From an uncultured Collinsella sp. (GTDB lineage Bacteria; Actinomycetota; Coriobacteriia; Coriobacteriales; Coriobacteriaceae): DNA of 31,287 nt. Made by a program: the position numbers and the translations under genes. Positions 7,099-16,045 of the stretch are shown piece by piece. How positions within the stretch are numbered: position 1 is the first letter of the stretch; each line of letters begins with the position of its first letter. The stretch is from positions 1 through 31,287 of the forward strand of contig UQUD01000010.1 in the NCBI GenBank assembly GCA_900544225.1, read 5' to 3'. The notes beneath the pieces are model-generated. The model had not been told where the DNA came from. It did not search any database and worked only from the letters and a program-made list of their open reading frames with translations.

Positions 7099-7956
7099 CT
7101 ACTCCTCGTCGTCCTCACCATCATCCTCGTCCTCAAGATGATCCAACAGGTAGCGAAGTCCCTCGCTCACCTCGTTAGCGGGCACCTTGGCAACAAAGCG
7201 TGCATCCACGGCAGGCCTCATGATGACGCCCTCGCCCGAAGGCACGCGCATGCTCTCGAGCTCGTCCTCGTCCGTACGGGCGATATCGCCGGCAGTCATA
7301 CGCTGGCCGGTCAAAAGGAAGGTCAGACGGCAGGCGGCATCGATGGAAATCGAGGCGATGCGATCGAGGTGGCGCGAAACCATGATGGCGCGACGCAGAT
7401 CGTCATAGTTGCTGTCGTCGTCCATAAAATCGCCCGTATCCATACGATTAAAGGTGTGGAAGAACTTCTCGTACGCCGCATGCACCGGCTCGTCCTCGAC
7501 GGCCAGGTTGCAGATGATGGACATGTCGTTAGTGACGAGCGCGGACAGCGACGAACCCAGCACCTGGTAAACAGCTTCGGCCTCGGCCTCAACCGTACCG
7601 ACGAGTTCCTGAGGCAGCGAGATGTCGGCCTTGACCATGTGACGCGTGGCGCGGCAGATCTGGCGAACCTTATCGGTCATGCGCTGCAGGTTAAAGTCGA
7701 CGTAGATGATCGTCTGCAGCAAGCGGAAGTCGGAGGCGACCGGCGACTGCGTAGCGATCAGGTTGTAGCACACGGCCTCCAAGTTGGCGCAGCGCGCGTC
7801 AATCGAAAGCGTGCGCTTCTTGGTCTTGGTGGCGAGCTTGCGGTCGTCGGTCACATAGGCCTTCACGGCGTCGTGAAGAGCCAGGTCTACAGCCTCGTAG
7901 ATGCTCAACATCTCGTGACGAGCCTCGACGAGTTGACGGGAAAACAGTTTGCGCAT
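7099..7956 (-). CDS. phoU: PhoU, phosphate signalling regulator
   Basis: A 285-residue helical protein made of two PhoU three-helix repeats. PhoU links the Pst transporter to the phosphate-sensing histidine kinase and shuts down signalling when phosphate is plentiful. The repeats are visible: FNLQRMTDKVRQICRATRHM in the first and SRHLDRIASISIDAACRLTF in the second, each carrying the metal-binding D/R-x-x-D/E pattern. A C-terminal extension of about 60 residues ends in a highly acidic run, unusual for the family. The start at 7956 has GGAGTG upstream. It follows pstB by 92 bases; that gap holds a small GTGCGG/CCGCAC hairpin (7977-7997). Confidence 0.92.
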   Translation of the reverse strand: MRKLFSRQLVEARHEMLSIYEAVDLALHDAVKAYVTDDRKLATKTKKRTLSIDARCANLEAVCYNLIATQSPVASDFRLLQTIIYVDFNLQRMTDKVRQICRATRHMVKADISLPQELVGTVEAEAEAVYQVLGSSLSALVTNDMSIICNLAVEDEPVHAAYEKFFHTFNRMDTGDFMDDDSNYDDLRRAIMVSRHLDRIASISIDAACRLTFLLTGQRMTAGDIARTDEDELESMRVPSGEGVIMRPAVDARFVAKVPANEVSEGLRYLLDHLEDEDDGEDDEE

Positions 7957-8048
7957 GGTTCACTCCAATCAGTTGGGTGCGGTCATGCCGCCCGCACAGT
8001 GAATACGCACCGGACCAGGTCCGATCGGCTTGGGACTAGTCGCGCCGA

Positions 8049-8852
<804 letters not shown>

Positions 8853-8864
8853 GGGACTCCTTAA

Positions 8865-9770
8865 CTAGCGGCGCTTGCGCGACAGATAACGCGCAAACAG
8901 GTTGAAGGCCAGAATAATCGCCATCAGCAAAAGCGCGGTGCCGTAGGCTGCGTTCATGTTGATGCCGTCATTGGCAAGCAAATAGAGGTGAACGGTCATG
9001 GGACGACCGGAATCGAGCGGCGAAATAGGCAGGTTGATGGCCTGACCCATGGTGTAGAGCACCACGGCGGTCTCGCCGATGGCGCGGCCGATGGCAAGGA
9101 CGATACCGGTGGCGATGCGGCCAAAGGCCGAAGGAAGCACGATCTTGGAGACGACCTGCCACTTGGTGGCGCCCAGGCCATATGCGCCCCAACGGATATA
9201 GCGCGGAACGGCGCGGATCGCCTCCTCGGTGGTGCGCATGACGATGGGCAGCATCAGAAGCGCCAGCGCCAGGGCGGCCGAAACCATCGAAAGGCCCAGG
9301 CCCATGGCCTCAACAAACAAGGCGTAGCCAAAGAGGCCCATAACAATAGAGGGCACCGAGGCCAGGGCATCGGCAGCATAGCGAATGATGTCGACGACCT
9401 TGCCCTGCTTGGCGTACTCGGCCAGATAGACCGCAGCCAAGACGGCAACCGGCGTGCAGATGAGCATGGCGAGCGCCGTCACGTAGATGGTCGAGACGAT
9501 CGTGGGCCAGATGCCACCCTCGGCGTTTACGCCCTGCGGCCAGCCAAAGATGAAGTCGAGCGAGATATGCGGCAGACCGTTGATGACCACGTAGGCGATG
9601 ATGGCGACCAACACCAACGTGGTGATATACGCCGCGGCGCGAAACACGCCGAGCATGATCTTGTTGGAGAGGTCCTTGTCGATACGGCCCTTCTTGCCAT
9701 GGGAAAGGGCACGCTTGATGCGCTCGCGCGACGAGGTCGTATCGACCGTCGTGTCAACGGAATCGGACAT
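8865..9770 (-). CDS. pstA: Phosphate ABC transporter permease PstA
   Basis: A 301-residue membrane protein with a polar N-terminus (about 35 residues) and six predicted membrane segments. The permease 'EAA' loop that contacts PstB is visible as EEAIRAVPRYIRWGAYGLGA, followed by TKWQVVSKIVLPSAFGRI. ASVPSIVMGLFGYALF is characteristic of PstA. Its start is three bases after the pstC stop, so the pair is probably translationally coupled. Confidence 0.95.
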   Translation of the reverse strand: MSDSVDTTVDTTSSRERIKRALSHGKKGRIDKDLSNKIMLGVFRAAAYITTLVLVAIIAYVVINGLPHISLDFIFGWPQGVNAEGGIWPTIVSTIYVTALAMLICTPVAVLAAVYLAEYAKQGKVVDIIRYAADALASVPSIVMGLFGYALFVEAMGLGLSMVSAALALALLMLPIVMRTTEEAIRAVPRYIRWGAYGLGATKWQVVSKIVLPSAFGRIATGIVLAIGRAIGETAVVLYTMGQAINLPISPLDSGRPMTVHLYLLANDGINMNAAYGTALLLMAIILAFNLFARYLSRKRR

Positions 9771-9773
9771 AGC

Positions 9774-10700
9774 CTACCCCCTCTTCTTCTTGGAAATCAG
9801 ACGGACGATACCCACCAGTGCAGCGGAGATGATAAACAGAACCACGCCCATGCCAAACAGAGCCGAGCGATGCAGGCCCGAGGAATAGCTCATGTCGAGC
9901 GCGATCTGGCTCGTGAGCGTCGAGATGGGGCTCGAGATGCTATCCGGAATGACCGGGGCGTTGCCCACGACCATCAGCACGGCCATAGTCTCACCGATGG
10001 CACGCCCCATACCCAAGACAATTGCATCGACAATGCCCAGCTTGGCTGCAGGCAGCACGACCTTGTAGATGGTCTGCCACTTGGTGGCACCCATGGCATA
10101 GGACGCCTCGCGAATGCCCATGGGAATGGAATTAAGGGCATCGATGGTGAGCGTCGTGATGGTCGGAACGATCATGATGGCGAGCACGAACCACGCCGTC
10201 AGCGCGCCAAAGCCAAGGCCACCGGTCAGCTGTGCGATAAACGGACGAATGATGACCATGCCAAAGAAGCCGTAAATGATGGAGGGAATGCCCGCCAGCA
10301 GGTCGACGGCGGGGCTGATGAGCCTGCACACACGCTTACTGGCGATCTCGACCAGATACACGGCCGTACCCACACCCAGGGGTACGCCCATGGCGAGCGC
10401 ACCGACCGTCACCAGACCAGAGCCCGCCAGCAGCGACATGATGCCGTAGTGGCCCTCAGAGGGCGCCCACGTAAAGCTAAAGAAGTCCGCCAGACCGATG
10501 TCGGTAAAGACCGGCAGCGCCGAGTACGTGGTAAAGACAAAAATCAGGATAACGGTGACGACCGCCAAGAACGCGCAGGCAAAAAAGATCCACTGCAACG
10601 CCTTCTCCTTAAGATAGGTGCTGCGCGACACCAACGCCAACTCACGCTTTTTGGGCGCCTGAGCCTCCTGCTCAATCTGGGGGGTTTCCTGTGCTTCCAC
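9774..10700 (-). CDS. pstC: Phosphate ABC transporter permease PstC
   Basis: A membrane permease of about 308 residues with a charged N-terminal tail and six membrane segments. Family blocks include LLAGIPSIIYGFFGMVII and the coupling loop GIREASYAMGATKWQTIYK. Two GTG starts are possible: 10709, overlapping the pstS end by 8 bases, and 10700. I chose 10700 because AAGGGGAG stands 8 bases upstream, while the earlier GTG is almost touching it. It pairs with PstA to form the channel. Confidence 0.93.
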   Translation of the reverse strand: MEAQETPQIEQEAQAPKKRELALVSRSTYLKEKALQWIFFACAFLAVVTVILIFVFTTYSALPVFTDIGLADFFSFTWAPSEGHYGIMSLLAGSGLVTVGALAMGVPLGVGTAVYLVEIASKRVCRLISPAVDLLAGIPSIIYGFFGMVIIRPFIAQLTGGLGFGALTAWFVLAIMIVPTITTLTIDALNSIPMGIREASYAMGATKWQTIYKVVLPAAKLGIVDAIVLGMGRAIGETMAVLMVVGNAPVIPDSISSPISTLTSQIALDMSYSSGLHRSALFGMGVVLFIISAALVGIVRLISKKKRG

Positions 10701-10701
10701 G

Positions 10702-11538
10702 CTACTCACTCCCCTTTCCGTCGTTGGTGACGGGAATAAAGCCCGCCTCGCGAATCTGCTTGTCCATCTTCTCGGACGTCACATAGTCAATGTAGTCCTG
10801 CGCCTGCTGCGAAGGCGTACCCTTCACAAAGAAGTAAAGGTCGCGCGAGATGGGATAGCCGCCACTTGCGACCGTCTTCTCGGATGCCTCGACATGGTTG
10901 ACCGAAACGGCCTTAACCGAGGTCGTGGCGTTGAGGCTCTCGACAAAACCCAGCGAGATGTAGCCAATGGCGCCACGCGAGCGGGACACGACATCGCGTA
11001 CCTGACCCGTGCCCGAAAGAACGGCCGAGCGGCGATCGAACGACGTGCCGTCCATTACGATGGTACGAAAGGCCTCGCGCGTACCGGACGCCTCATCGCG
11101 GTTGATAACCTGAATCTTCAGGTCCTCTCCGCCGACTTCCTTCCAGTTGGTGATCTTGCCGGCATAAATATCGCGGAGCTGCTCGGTCGAGAGGTTGTCG
11201 ACCGGGTTGTCGTCGTTCACGATGACTGCGATGCCGTCGTGCGCGATTACGATCGGGGTCAAGCCCAAATCCTGCTCGTCGGCATTGAGGCCACGAGACG
11301 AACTGGCGATGTCGGCCGTGCCGTTGCTGACGGCCTCGATACCCGCAGAGGAGCCAAGGCCGGAGACGAGCACGTCGATGCCGGTCTCTTCCTTAAAGCC
11401 CTCGGCTGCGATCTCGGCAATGGGAAGGCACGTGGTCGAGCCGGCTACGGTAATAGAAGATGCGGAAGACCCCGAGGAGCAGGCGCACAGCGTGAGCATG
11501 AGCGCTGCCGCGCTCATGACCGATGCGATCTTTCTCAT
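10702..11538 (-). CDS. pstS: Phosphate-binding lipoprotein PstS
   Basis: A 278-residue substrate-binding protein. The signal peptide (residues 1-18) ends in a lipobox LCAC, so the mature protein would be lipid-anchored at Cys19 on the outer face of the membrane. Phosphate-binding motifs follow: ITVAGSTTCLPIAE, GLGSSAGIEAVSNG, and RDEASGTREAF, where Ser, Asp and Arg contact phosphate. Its ATG (11538) lies inside the end of pgeF, sharing ATGA with that gene's TGA stop, so it is probably translated by coupling. No separate promoter is visible directly in front of it. Confidence 0.95.
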   Translation of the reverse strand: MRKIASVMSAAALMLTLCACSSGSSASSITVAGSTTCLPIAEIAAEGFKEETGIDVLVSGLGSSAGIEAVSNGTADIASSSRGLNADEQDLGLTPIVIAHDGIAVIVNDDNPVDNLSTEQLRDIYAGKITNWKEVGGEDLKIQVINRDEASGTREAFRTIVMDGTSFDRRSAVLSGTGQVRDVVSRSRGAIGYISLGFVESLNATTSVKAVSVNHVEASEKTVASGGYPISRDLYFFVKGTPSQQAQDYIDYVTSEKMDKQIREAGFIPVTNDGKGSE

Positions 11539-12335
11539 AGCATCACGCCGATTGCAGCATGGCGCCCGCAGGTGCCGCCCTCGTTGCGGTAGGAATAAAA
11601 ACGATCGTTCTGGCGAACGGTGGAAAGCTTGGTGTCCACAATGCTACTTGCATCGACGCCGGCGTCCATAAGCGCCTCGCGAATGGCGGCGGAAAGATCG
11701 AGCATACGGGAAGCGGTAGCATCGATGCACGCGAACTCGGCGGCAAAGCGGTCCATAAGTTCTTGAGACACCTCGTACTCGTCACCCAGAATATGGGGCC
11801 CAATGTAGGCAGAGATGTCGTCCGGCTTGCAGCCAGCCGCCTCGCAGAGCGCTTGGCACGCCTTGGCGGAAATGCGCGTTATCGTGCCTTTCCAGCCAGA
11901 GTGCACCACGGCAAAGCCGCCGGGAGCCACCAGCACCACGGGAACGCAATCGGCAAAGCAGAGCATCACGGGCACCTCACGGGCCGTGCAGACAATGGCA
12001 TCACAGCCCTCGGCAATCTGCTCGCGAATGTTCTCGAGATCATCGGCACCGTTCGAGGTCACCGTCACGACATGGTCACTGTGTACTTGATTGGGAACAA
12101 GCAGGTTGTGCTCGCACTCGGCGGCCCCTATGGCCTCGAGTGCGCGGCGACGATTTTCTTGAACGGCAAAGGGGTCATCGCCAACATGCGAGCCCAGATT
12201 GAGTGAGGAGTACGCATCTTCGGAAACACCGCCGGCGCGTTCGGTGAAGGCAAAGCGAACATCGTGCGTCGCACCCTCCACCAACGTAACTCCATCATGG
12301 TCGACACGCGAAACGCTGTCCGCACGTGCTGCCAT
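11535..12335 (-). CDS. pgeF: Polyphenol oxidase / PgeF (YlmD, YfiH) family protein, peptidoglycan editing factor
   Basis: A 266-residue protein of the DUF152 'multicopper oxidase laccase' family. Members act on purine nucleosides or, in E. coli, remove mis-incorporated L-Ser UDP-MurNAc precursors. The zinc triad is H85 (LVPNQVHSDHVV), C130 (LCFADCVPVVL) and H145 (AVVHSGWKGT). STVRQNDRFYSYRNEGG near the C-terminus is also conserved. The ATG at 12335 was chosen over an in-frame start 162 bases upstream because TAGGAGG lies 7 bases before it and the extra sequence is not family-like. It normally precedes yggS; here it overlaps pstS by ATGA and heads the pst operon. Confidence 0.93.
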   Translation of the reverse strand: MAARADSVSRVDHDGVTLVEGATHDVRFAFTERAGGVSEDAYSSLNLGSHVGDDPFAVQENRRRALEAIGAAECEHNLLVPNQVHSDHVVTVTSNGADDLENIREQIAEGCDAIVCTAREVPVMLCFADCVPVVLVAPGGFAVVHSGWKGTITRISAKACQALCEAAGCKPDDISAYIGPHILGDEYEVSQELMDRFAAEFACIDATASRMLDLSAAIREALMDAGVDASSIVDTKLSTVRQNDRFYSYRNEGGTCGRHAAIGVML

Positions 12336-12438
12336 ACTAAAGCCTCCTAATAACACAAGTATCGCGGCGACGCCGCTGCAGTCCATGTCATACGGCTGCC
12401 ATACTTCATCAAAAGGATACCCGCAGCGGTAGGAACCA

Positions 12439-12459
12439 AACGTAAGGGGAACGTAAGGA
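12439..12459. promoter_or_regulatory. Candidate PHO box: 11-bp-period direct repeat upstream of pgeF-pst
   Basis: AACGTAAGG appears at 12439-12447 and exactly 11 bases later at 12450-12458 on the plus strand (CCTTACGTT repeats on the coding strand). Tandem repeats with 11-base period are the usual geometry of PhoP operators in Gram-positives, although the bases differ from the published Bacillus and Streptomyces boxes. It lies about 105 bases upstream of the pgeF start, just after the ftsZ terminator, where the promoter of the pgeF-pstSCAB-phoU unit should be. Confidence 0.4.
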
Positions 12460-12493
12460 GATTGGAGGTTTTCGTTTACAAAGGCGAAACACA

Positions 12494-12526
12494 ACAAAAA
12501 GGGGTGCGCCCAATCGGACGCACCCC
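12494..12526 (-). terminator. Rho-independent terminator after ftsZ
   Basis: An 11-bp stem with one G-U pair (GGGGTGCG as its base) and a GATT loop is followed on the minus strand by five T. It ends the dcw operon 25 bases after the ftsZ stop and insulates the pgeF-pst unit. Confidence 0.93.
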
Positions 12527-12550
12527 ATGTAGGTCGTTGAGAAAAACGAA

Positions 12551-13705
12551 CTAGAAGCTGCCGCGCTTGAGGAAGTCGGGAAGCTCAAACTGGTCGTTGC
12601 CAAAGTTGGGAAGCTCGGTACCACCGACGTTGCGAGTCGGGGCAGCCTGAGCCGGGCTGGTGGCCGGAGCGGTGCGCTGCGGCTCAGCGGAGGCAGCGGC
12701 CTTGCTCTGAGACTGCTGAGCAGCGAAGAGCTCGTCCTGACGGTTGACGTTGGAGTCGGAGAAGCCCGTAGCGATAACGGTAATACGCACCTGATCGCCC
12801 AGGGACTCGTCGACAACGGTACCGAAGATGATGTTGGCCTCGGGGTCGACGGCATTGGCGACAACGTCGGCGGCGTCGCTGATCTCCTGGATGCCCAGGT
12901 CCTTGGAACCGGCAATGGAAAGCAGCACGCGAGTGGCACCATCGATGGAGCTCTCGAGCAACGGGCTGGAAATAGCCTGCTGGGCGGCGTCGACGGCACG
13001 GGTGTCCCCAGAAGCGGTACCGATGCCCATCATAGCGGTACCGGCCTGCTTCATGATGGTCTTAACATCGGCGAAGTCCAGGTTAATGATACCGGGAACG
13101 GTGATGAGGTCGGTGATGCCCTGGGTACCCTGGGAAAGGACGCCATCGGCGATTGCGAAGGCCTCGAGCATGGTGGTCTTCTTCTCGGCGATGTCGAGCA
13201 GCTTGTCGTTAGGGATAACGATCATGGTGTCGACGCAGTCGGAGAGCGTCTTAATGCCCTCTTCGGCGCTCTTCTTGCGCTTGCGGCCCTCAAAGGTAAA
13301 GGGCTTGGTCACGACGGCGACGGTCAGCGCGCCGACCTCGTTCATCGCGATATCGGCAACGATGGGAGCAGCGCCGGTACCGGTGCCGCCGCCCTCGCCG
13401 CAGGTGATGAACACCATATCGGCACCAGCGAGCGCCTCGGCGATGTCGTCGCGGGACTCATCGGCGGCCTTACGGCCGACCTCGGGGTTGGCGCCAGCGC
13501 CCAGGCCGCGGGTCAGGTCGGTGCCGATGTGCACCTTGATATCGGCATCAGAGATCGCGAGTGCCTGAGCATCGGTGTTGATGGCAACAAACTCGACGCC
13601 GCGGATGCCCTCTTCGATCATTCGATTGACCGCGTTGGTACCGCCGCCGCCGACGCCGACCACCTTAATGACGGCAAGGTAGTTGTTGATCTCTGTCTCG
13701 TGCAT
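12551..13705 (-). CDS. ftsZ: Cell division protein FtsZ
   Basis: A 384-residue tubulin-like GTPase that forms the Z ring. Nucleotide-binding GVGGGGTNAVN is at 17-27, the tubulin signature GGGTGTG at 105-111, and the synergy (T7) loop NLDFADV at 208-214. A variable linker runs from about 318 to 370, followed by the conserved C-terminal peptide ELPDFLKRG, the docking site for SepF. The ATG at 13705 was chosen because GGAGG is 6 bases upstream and the family N-terminus starts there, not at the in-frame 13735. It is the last dcw gene, preceded by a 198-base gap with its own likely promoter. Confidence 0.98.
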   Translation of the reverse strand: MHETEINNYLAVIKVVGVGGGGTNAVNRMIEEGIRGVEFVAINTDAQALAISDADIKVHIGTDLTRGLGAGANPEVGRKAADESRDDIAEALAGADMVFITCGEGGGTGTGAAPIVADIAMNEVGALTVAVVTKPFTFEGRKRKKSAEEGIKTLSDCVDTMIVIPNDKLLDIAEKKTTMLEAFAIADGVLSQGTQGITDLITVPGIINLDFADVKTIMKQAGTAMMGIGTASGDTRAVDAAQQAISSPLLESSIDGATRVLLSIAGSKDLGIQEISDAADVVANAVDPEANIIFGTVVDESLGDQVRITVIATGFSDSNVNRQDELFAAQQSQSKAAASAEPQRTAPATSPAQAAPTRNVGGTELPNFGNDQFELPDFLKRGSF

Positions 13706-13761
13706 GTCGGTCCTCCGAACAAAGGTTATAGCCATAGCATGGGTTGACCCCTGCGCACATT

Positions 13762-13778
13762 AACCTTCAAGTTGAAAG
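13762..13778. promoter_or_regulatory. Small palindrome in the ftsZ leader, shared with the mraZ upstream region
   Basis: AACCTTCAAGTTGA (13762-13775) sits in a dyad TTCAAGTTGAA centred at 13771, about 60 bases upstream of ftsZ. The same 14 bases recur at 28295-28308 upstream of mraZ. It could be an operator or an mRNA hairpin. Confidence 0.4.
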
Positions 13779-13798
13779 TAAATGCAAAGGTAAACCGT

Positions 13799-13827
13799 AT
13801 TATGTTTGCACATTATGAACGTATCAG
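13799..13827 (-). promoter_or_regulatory. Candidate promoter for ftsZ
   Basis: On the minus strand CTGATA (13827-13822), 17 bases, then CATAAT (13804-13799) match the -35 and -10 consensus at 4/6 and 5/6. The gap between ftsQ and ftsZ is AT-rich compared with its surroundings. A second possible -35, TTGACA at 13887-13882, lacks a good -10. Confidence 0.35.
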
Positions 13828-13903
13828 TCAAATAATTGACGGTGAAAACCAAACAAACCAGATAAACGGCGCGGTATACCCTGTCAACAAAGGTTGGAAG
13901 ACG

Positions 13904-15172
13904 CTACGAGGTCGGCGCGTTTCTAAACGTATAGTTGCCAGGAGACCGAACGTTGATATACGTCACGCCCTCCACCTGCGAAAGCAGCTTGGTAACGATG
14001 CGCTCCTTTTTGGCAATGTCATCCGAATCTCCGAGCGACACCTCGATACCGTTATCGAGGTTCGCCGAGATGGCCTCGACCGAGGGCGTGGAAATATCCT
14101 TGATCTGGCCCAGGAACTCGCTCGAGAAACCGCGAACGTAATCTAGGCCGGCCTTGACGGCCTTGGAGTTGACCGCTTGCCCCGAAACCGGTGCGACATC
14201 GGCCGAGACATCGGTCAGAAGCACGGCACCGTAATGCTTGGCGAGCGCTAGGGCGGCATCGATGCCATTTAGAGTATTGGCACCCTCCCCCGTTGTGGTG
14301 ACATTGCCCTGGTCGTCGACATCGACCGAGGTAGACAGCGGTGCAATCCATGTGTCATCGTCCCCGATCGCCCATGCAAGATCGTCGGAGCTAATGTAGG
14401 CGATTGCGATAACCTTGCGTTCCGTCGGCGTGATGATGAGTGTATGGGGAAATTGACGCTGGACATCCACGCCCGAGACCCACGGATTTTGTTTGAGGCC
14501 CTCGGTGATCTGGTCGGGATTCACATTGAACAGCGACGTGTTCTCGGGCAGATCGATCAACTGGATGGCATCGTGCTTGGTCACATGCTCGCTGCCCCGA
14601 ATCTGAATATCGGTGGCTGCGAACAGACCCGAGTTAATGACGACGACGGCAACGACCGCAAGCACTGCCAGAGCGGCAAGGATGCCGCCCACGATTTTGC
14701 CCTTGCCCTTAACGGCAGAAGCGGCACCCACCGCATGATTTGCCAGGGCGCCGACCGACGACAGCGGAGTAGAGCCCTTTTTGCCCGATTGCGGTTTTGC
14801 GGAGGCCGACACCGACGTCAGCATACGTGGCTTAGATGCACCCAGCGCGCGACCGGGACGCGTCGCCTTTGCCCCCAACGAGGGCTTGGCCGACGCCATG
14901 GGACGAGAAGGCTTGGCACCCGTCGCCGGTTTGGGCGTCACCGAGGGGCGTGCCGCGGGACGAGCAACCTTTTTGGCCGCGGAGCGTCCGCCAAGCTGTG
15001 AGCCGGCAACCGGACGCTTGGCAGGCCGCACGGACCCGGCAGGCTTAGAAGGCATGACGGATTTACGTTGAGGCTGAGACGACGCGCCGGAACGCCCTCC
15101 GGCGCGGCGGAAGGTTGGTTTCGATGCTCTAGAAGCCGAGGAATTTAACTTCCGGTCTGAGCTCGATGCCAT
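13904..15172 (-). CDS. ftsQ: Cell division protein FtsQ/DivIB with a long basic N-terminal tail
   Basis: A 422-residue bitopic membrane protein, much longer than the usual 250-300. Residues 1-157 form a Lys/Arg/Pro/Ala/Ser-rich low-complexity cytoplasmic tail. The membrane segment is about 159-181. The POTRA domain follows (DIQIRGSEHVTKHDAIQLID from about 188, then NPWVSGVDVQRQFPHTLII), and the FtsQ beta domain continues to the end. FtsQ links FtsL and the FtsW-FtsI synthase to the divisome. The start at 15172 overlaps the end of murB by 44 bases; AGGTGAGGGAGG precedes it. All the overlap codes for the disordered tail. Confidence 0.9.
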   Translation of the reverse strand: MASSSDRKLNSSASRASKPTFRRAGGRSGASSQPQRKSVMPSKPAGSVRPAKRPVAGSQLGGRSAAKKVARPAARPSVTPKPATGAKPSRPMASAKPSLGAKATRPGRALGASKPRMLTSVSASAKPQSGKKGSTPLSSVGALANHAVGAASAVKGKGKIVGGILAALAVLAVVAVVVINSGLFAATDIQIRGSEHVTKHDAIQLIDLPENTSLFNVNPDQITEGLKQNPWVSGVDVQRQFPHTLIITPTERKVIAIAYISSDDLAWAIGDDDTWIAPLSTSVDVDDQGNVTTTGEGANTLNGIDAALALAKHYGAVLLTDVSADVAPVSGQAVNSKAVKAGLDYVRGFSSEFLGQIKDISTPSVEAISANLDNGIEVSLGDSDDIAKKERIVTKLLSQVEGVTYINVRSPGNYTFRNAPTS

Positions 15173-16040
15173 ACGCCTCCCTCACCTTTCCGTGCACATG
15201 TCTGATAACCGCGGCCACGTCATCGGCCGAGGCGGTTCCGTTATTAACGATAAAATTAGCGTGTACGGGCGAAACTTCCGCGCCGCCAACCGAAAAACCC
15301 TTTAATCCACAATCCTCGATGAGCTTTCCCACGCTCGCATCGGGCGGGTTGCGAAAGACCGACCCGCAGGATGCACAGCCCATGGGCTGTGTGCGCTTGC
15401 GCCGCGTCAGGTACCGCTCCATACGCTCACGGATATCGGCCTTGGGCGCAGGTTTGAGCTTGAGCACGCATTCCAGAATAATCTCGTTGCGTGGCAAACT
15501 GCATTCACGGTAGCCCCAAGCGATCTCTGAACCCGCGTAATGCTTGATTCCGGAGCCCGGGTCAAATGTAACGATATCTTCGACCAGCGAACCAATCCAC
15601 TCGGTTCGCGTGCCGGCATTCATGGACACGGCACCGCCAACGGAGCCGGGAATACCGACCGCAAACTCAAGGCCCGAAAGGCTGCGCGACAGCGCGTCGT
15701 TGACCAGGCGAGCGAACATCACGCCCGCACCGACCGTCAGCGTACAACCGTCCTCGGCGACAACCGTACGCTGAAACTCGCGCCCCAACGAAATAACGGC
15801 ACCGCGGTAGCCCGCATCGGCAACAAGCAGATTAGACCCCTTGCCGATAATGACCCACGGCACCTGCTCACGGTCGAGCACCGCCACGGCGCGACGCAGG
15901 GCATGATAGCTGTGACACGTTACAAAGAGGTCCGCCTTGCCGCCGATACGATAGCTCGTATGGCGCGCGAGGCGTTCATCCTCGATTACGTCTGTATCGA
16001 TCATGCCCGAAAGCGCCATGACGGCGTTAAACAGACCCAT
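15129..16040 (-). CDS. murB: UDP-N-acetylenolpyruvoylglucosamine reductase MurB
   Basis: A 303-residue FAD enzyme that reduces the enolpyruvyl group to make UDP-MurNAc, using NADPH in the cytoplasm. FAD-binding blocks are SYRIGGKADL, VIIGKGSNLLV and GLEFAVGIPGSVGGAVSMNA. The catalytic Ser lies in SCGSVFRNPP, and the catalytic Glu is probably that in GIELRPEVKFLG at the C-terminus. WGYRECSLP matches the family's Tyr/Arg element. The start at 16040 lies five bases after the murC stop; the AAGGA site in the end of murC is rather far (12 bases), so coupling is likely. Confidence 0.96.
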   Translation of the reverse strand: MGLFNAVMALSGMIDTDVIEDERLARHTSYRIGGKADLFVTCHSYHALRRAVAVLDREQVPWVIIGKGSNLLVADAGYRGAVISLGREFQRTVVAEDGCTLTVGAGVMFARLVNDALSRSLSGLEFAVGIPGSVGGAVSMNAGTRTEWIGSLVEDIVTFDPGSGIKHYAGSEIAWGYRECSLPRNEIILECVLKLKPAPKADIRERMERYLTRRKRTQPMGCASCGSVFRNPPDASVGKLIEDCGLKGFSVGGAEVSPVHANFIVNNGTASADDVAAVIRHVHGKVREAYGIELRPEVKFLGF

Positions 16041-16045
16041 GGGGT

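Noticed and set aside
7977..7997. Hairpin between pstB and phoU as a terminator
   Set aside because: Only 6 bp with no T tract, and the genes are clearly one functional unit; at most a processing site.
8988..10730. A 580-codon open frame on the plus strand, antisense to pstA and pstC
   Set aside because: Its product is rich in His, Asp, Arg and Gly with no domain pattern, it has no ribosome site, and it mirrors two certain permease genes. It arises from strong C/G-ending codon bias.
13859..13887. TTGACA at 13887-13882 as the main ftsZ promoter
   Set aside because: The -10 position at 17 bases reads TATCTG, only 3/6, so the downstream CTGATA/CATAAT pair is preferred.
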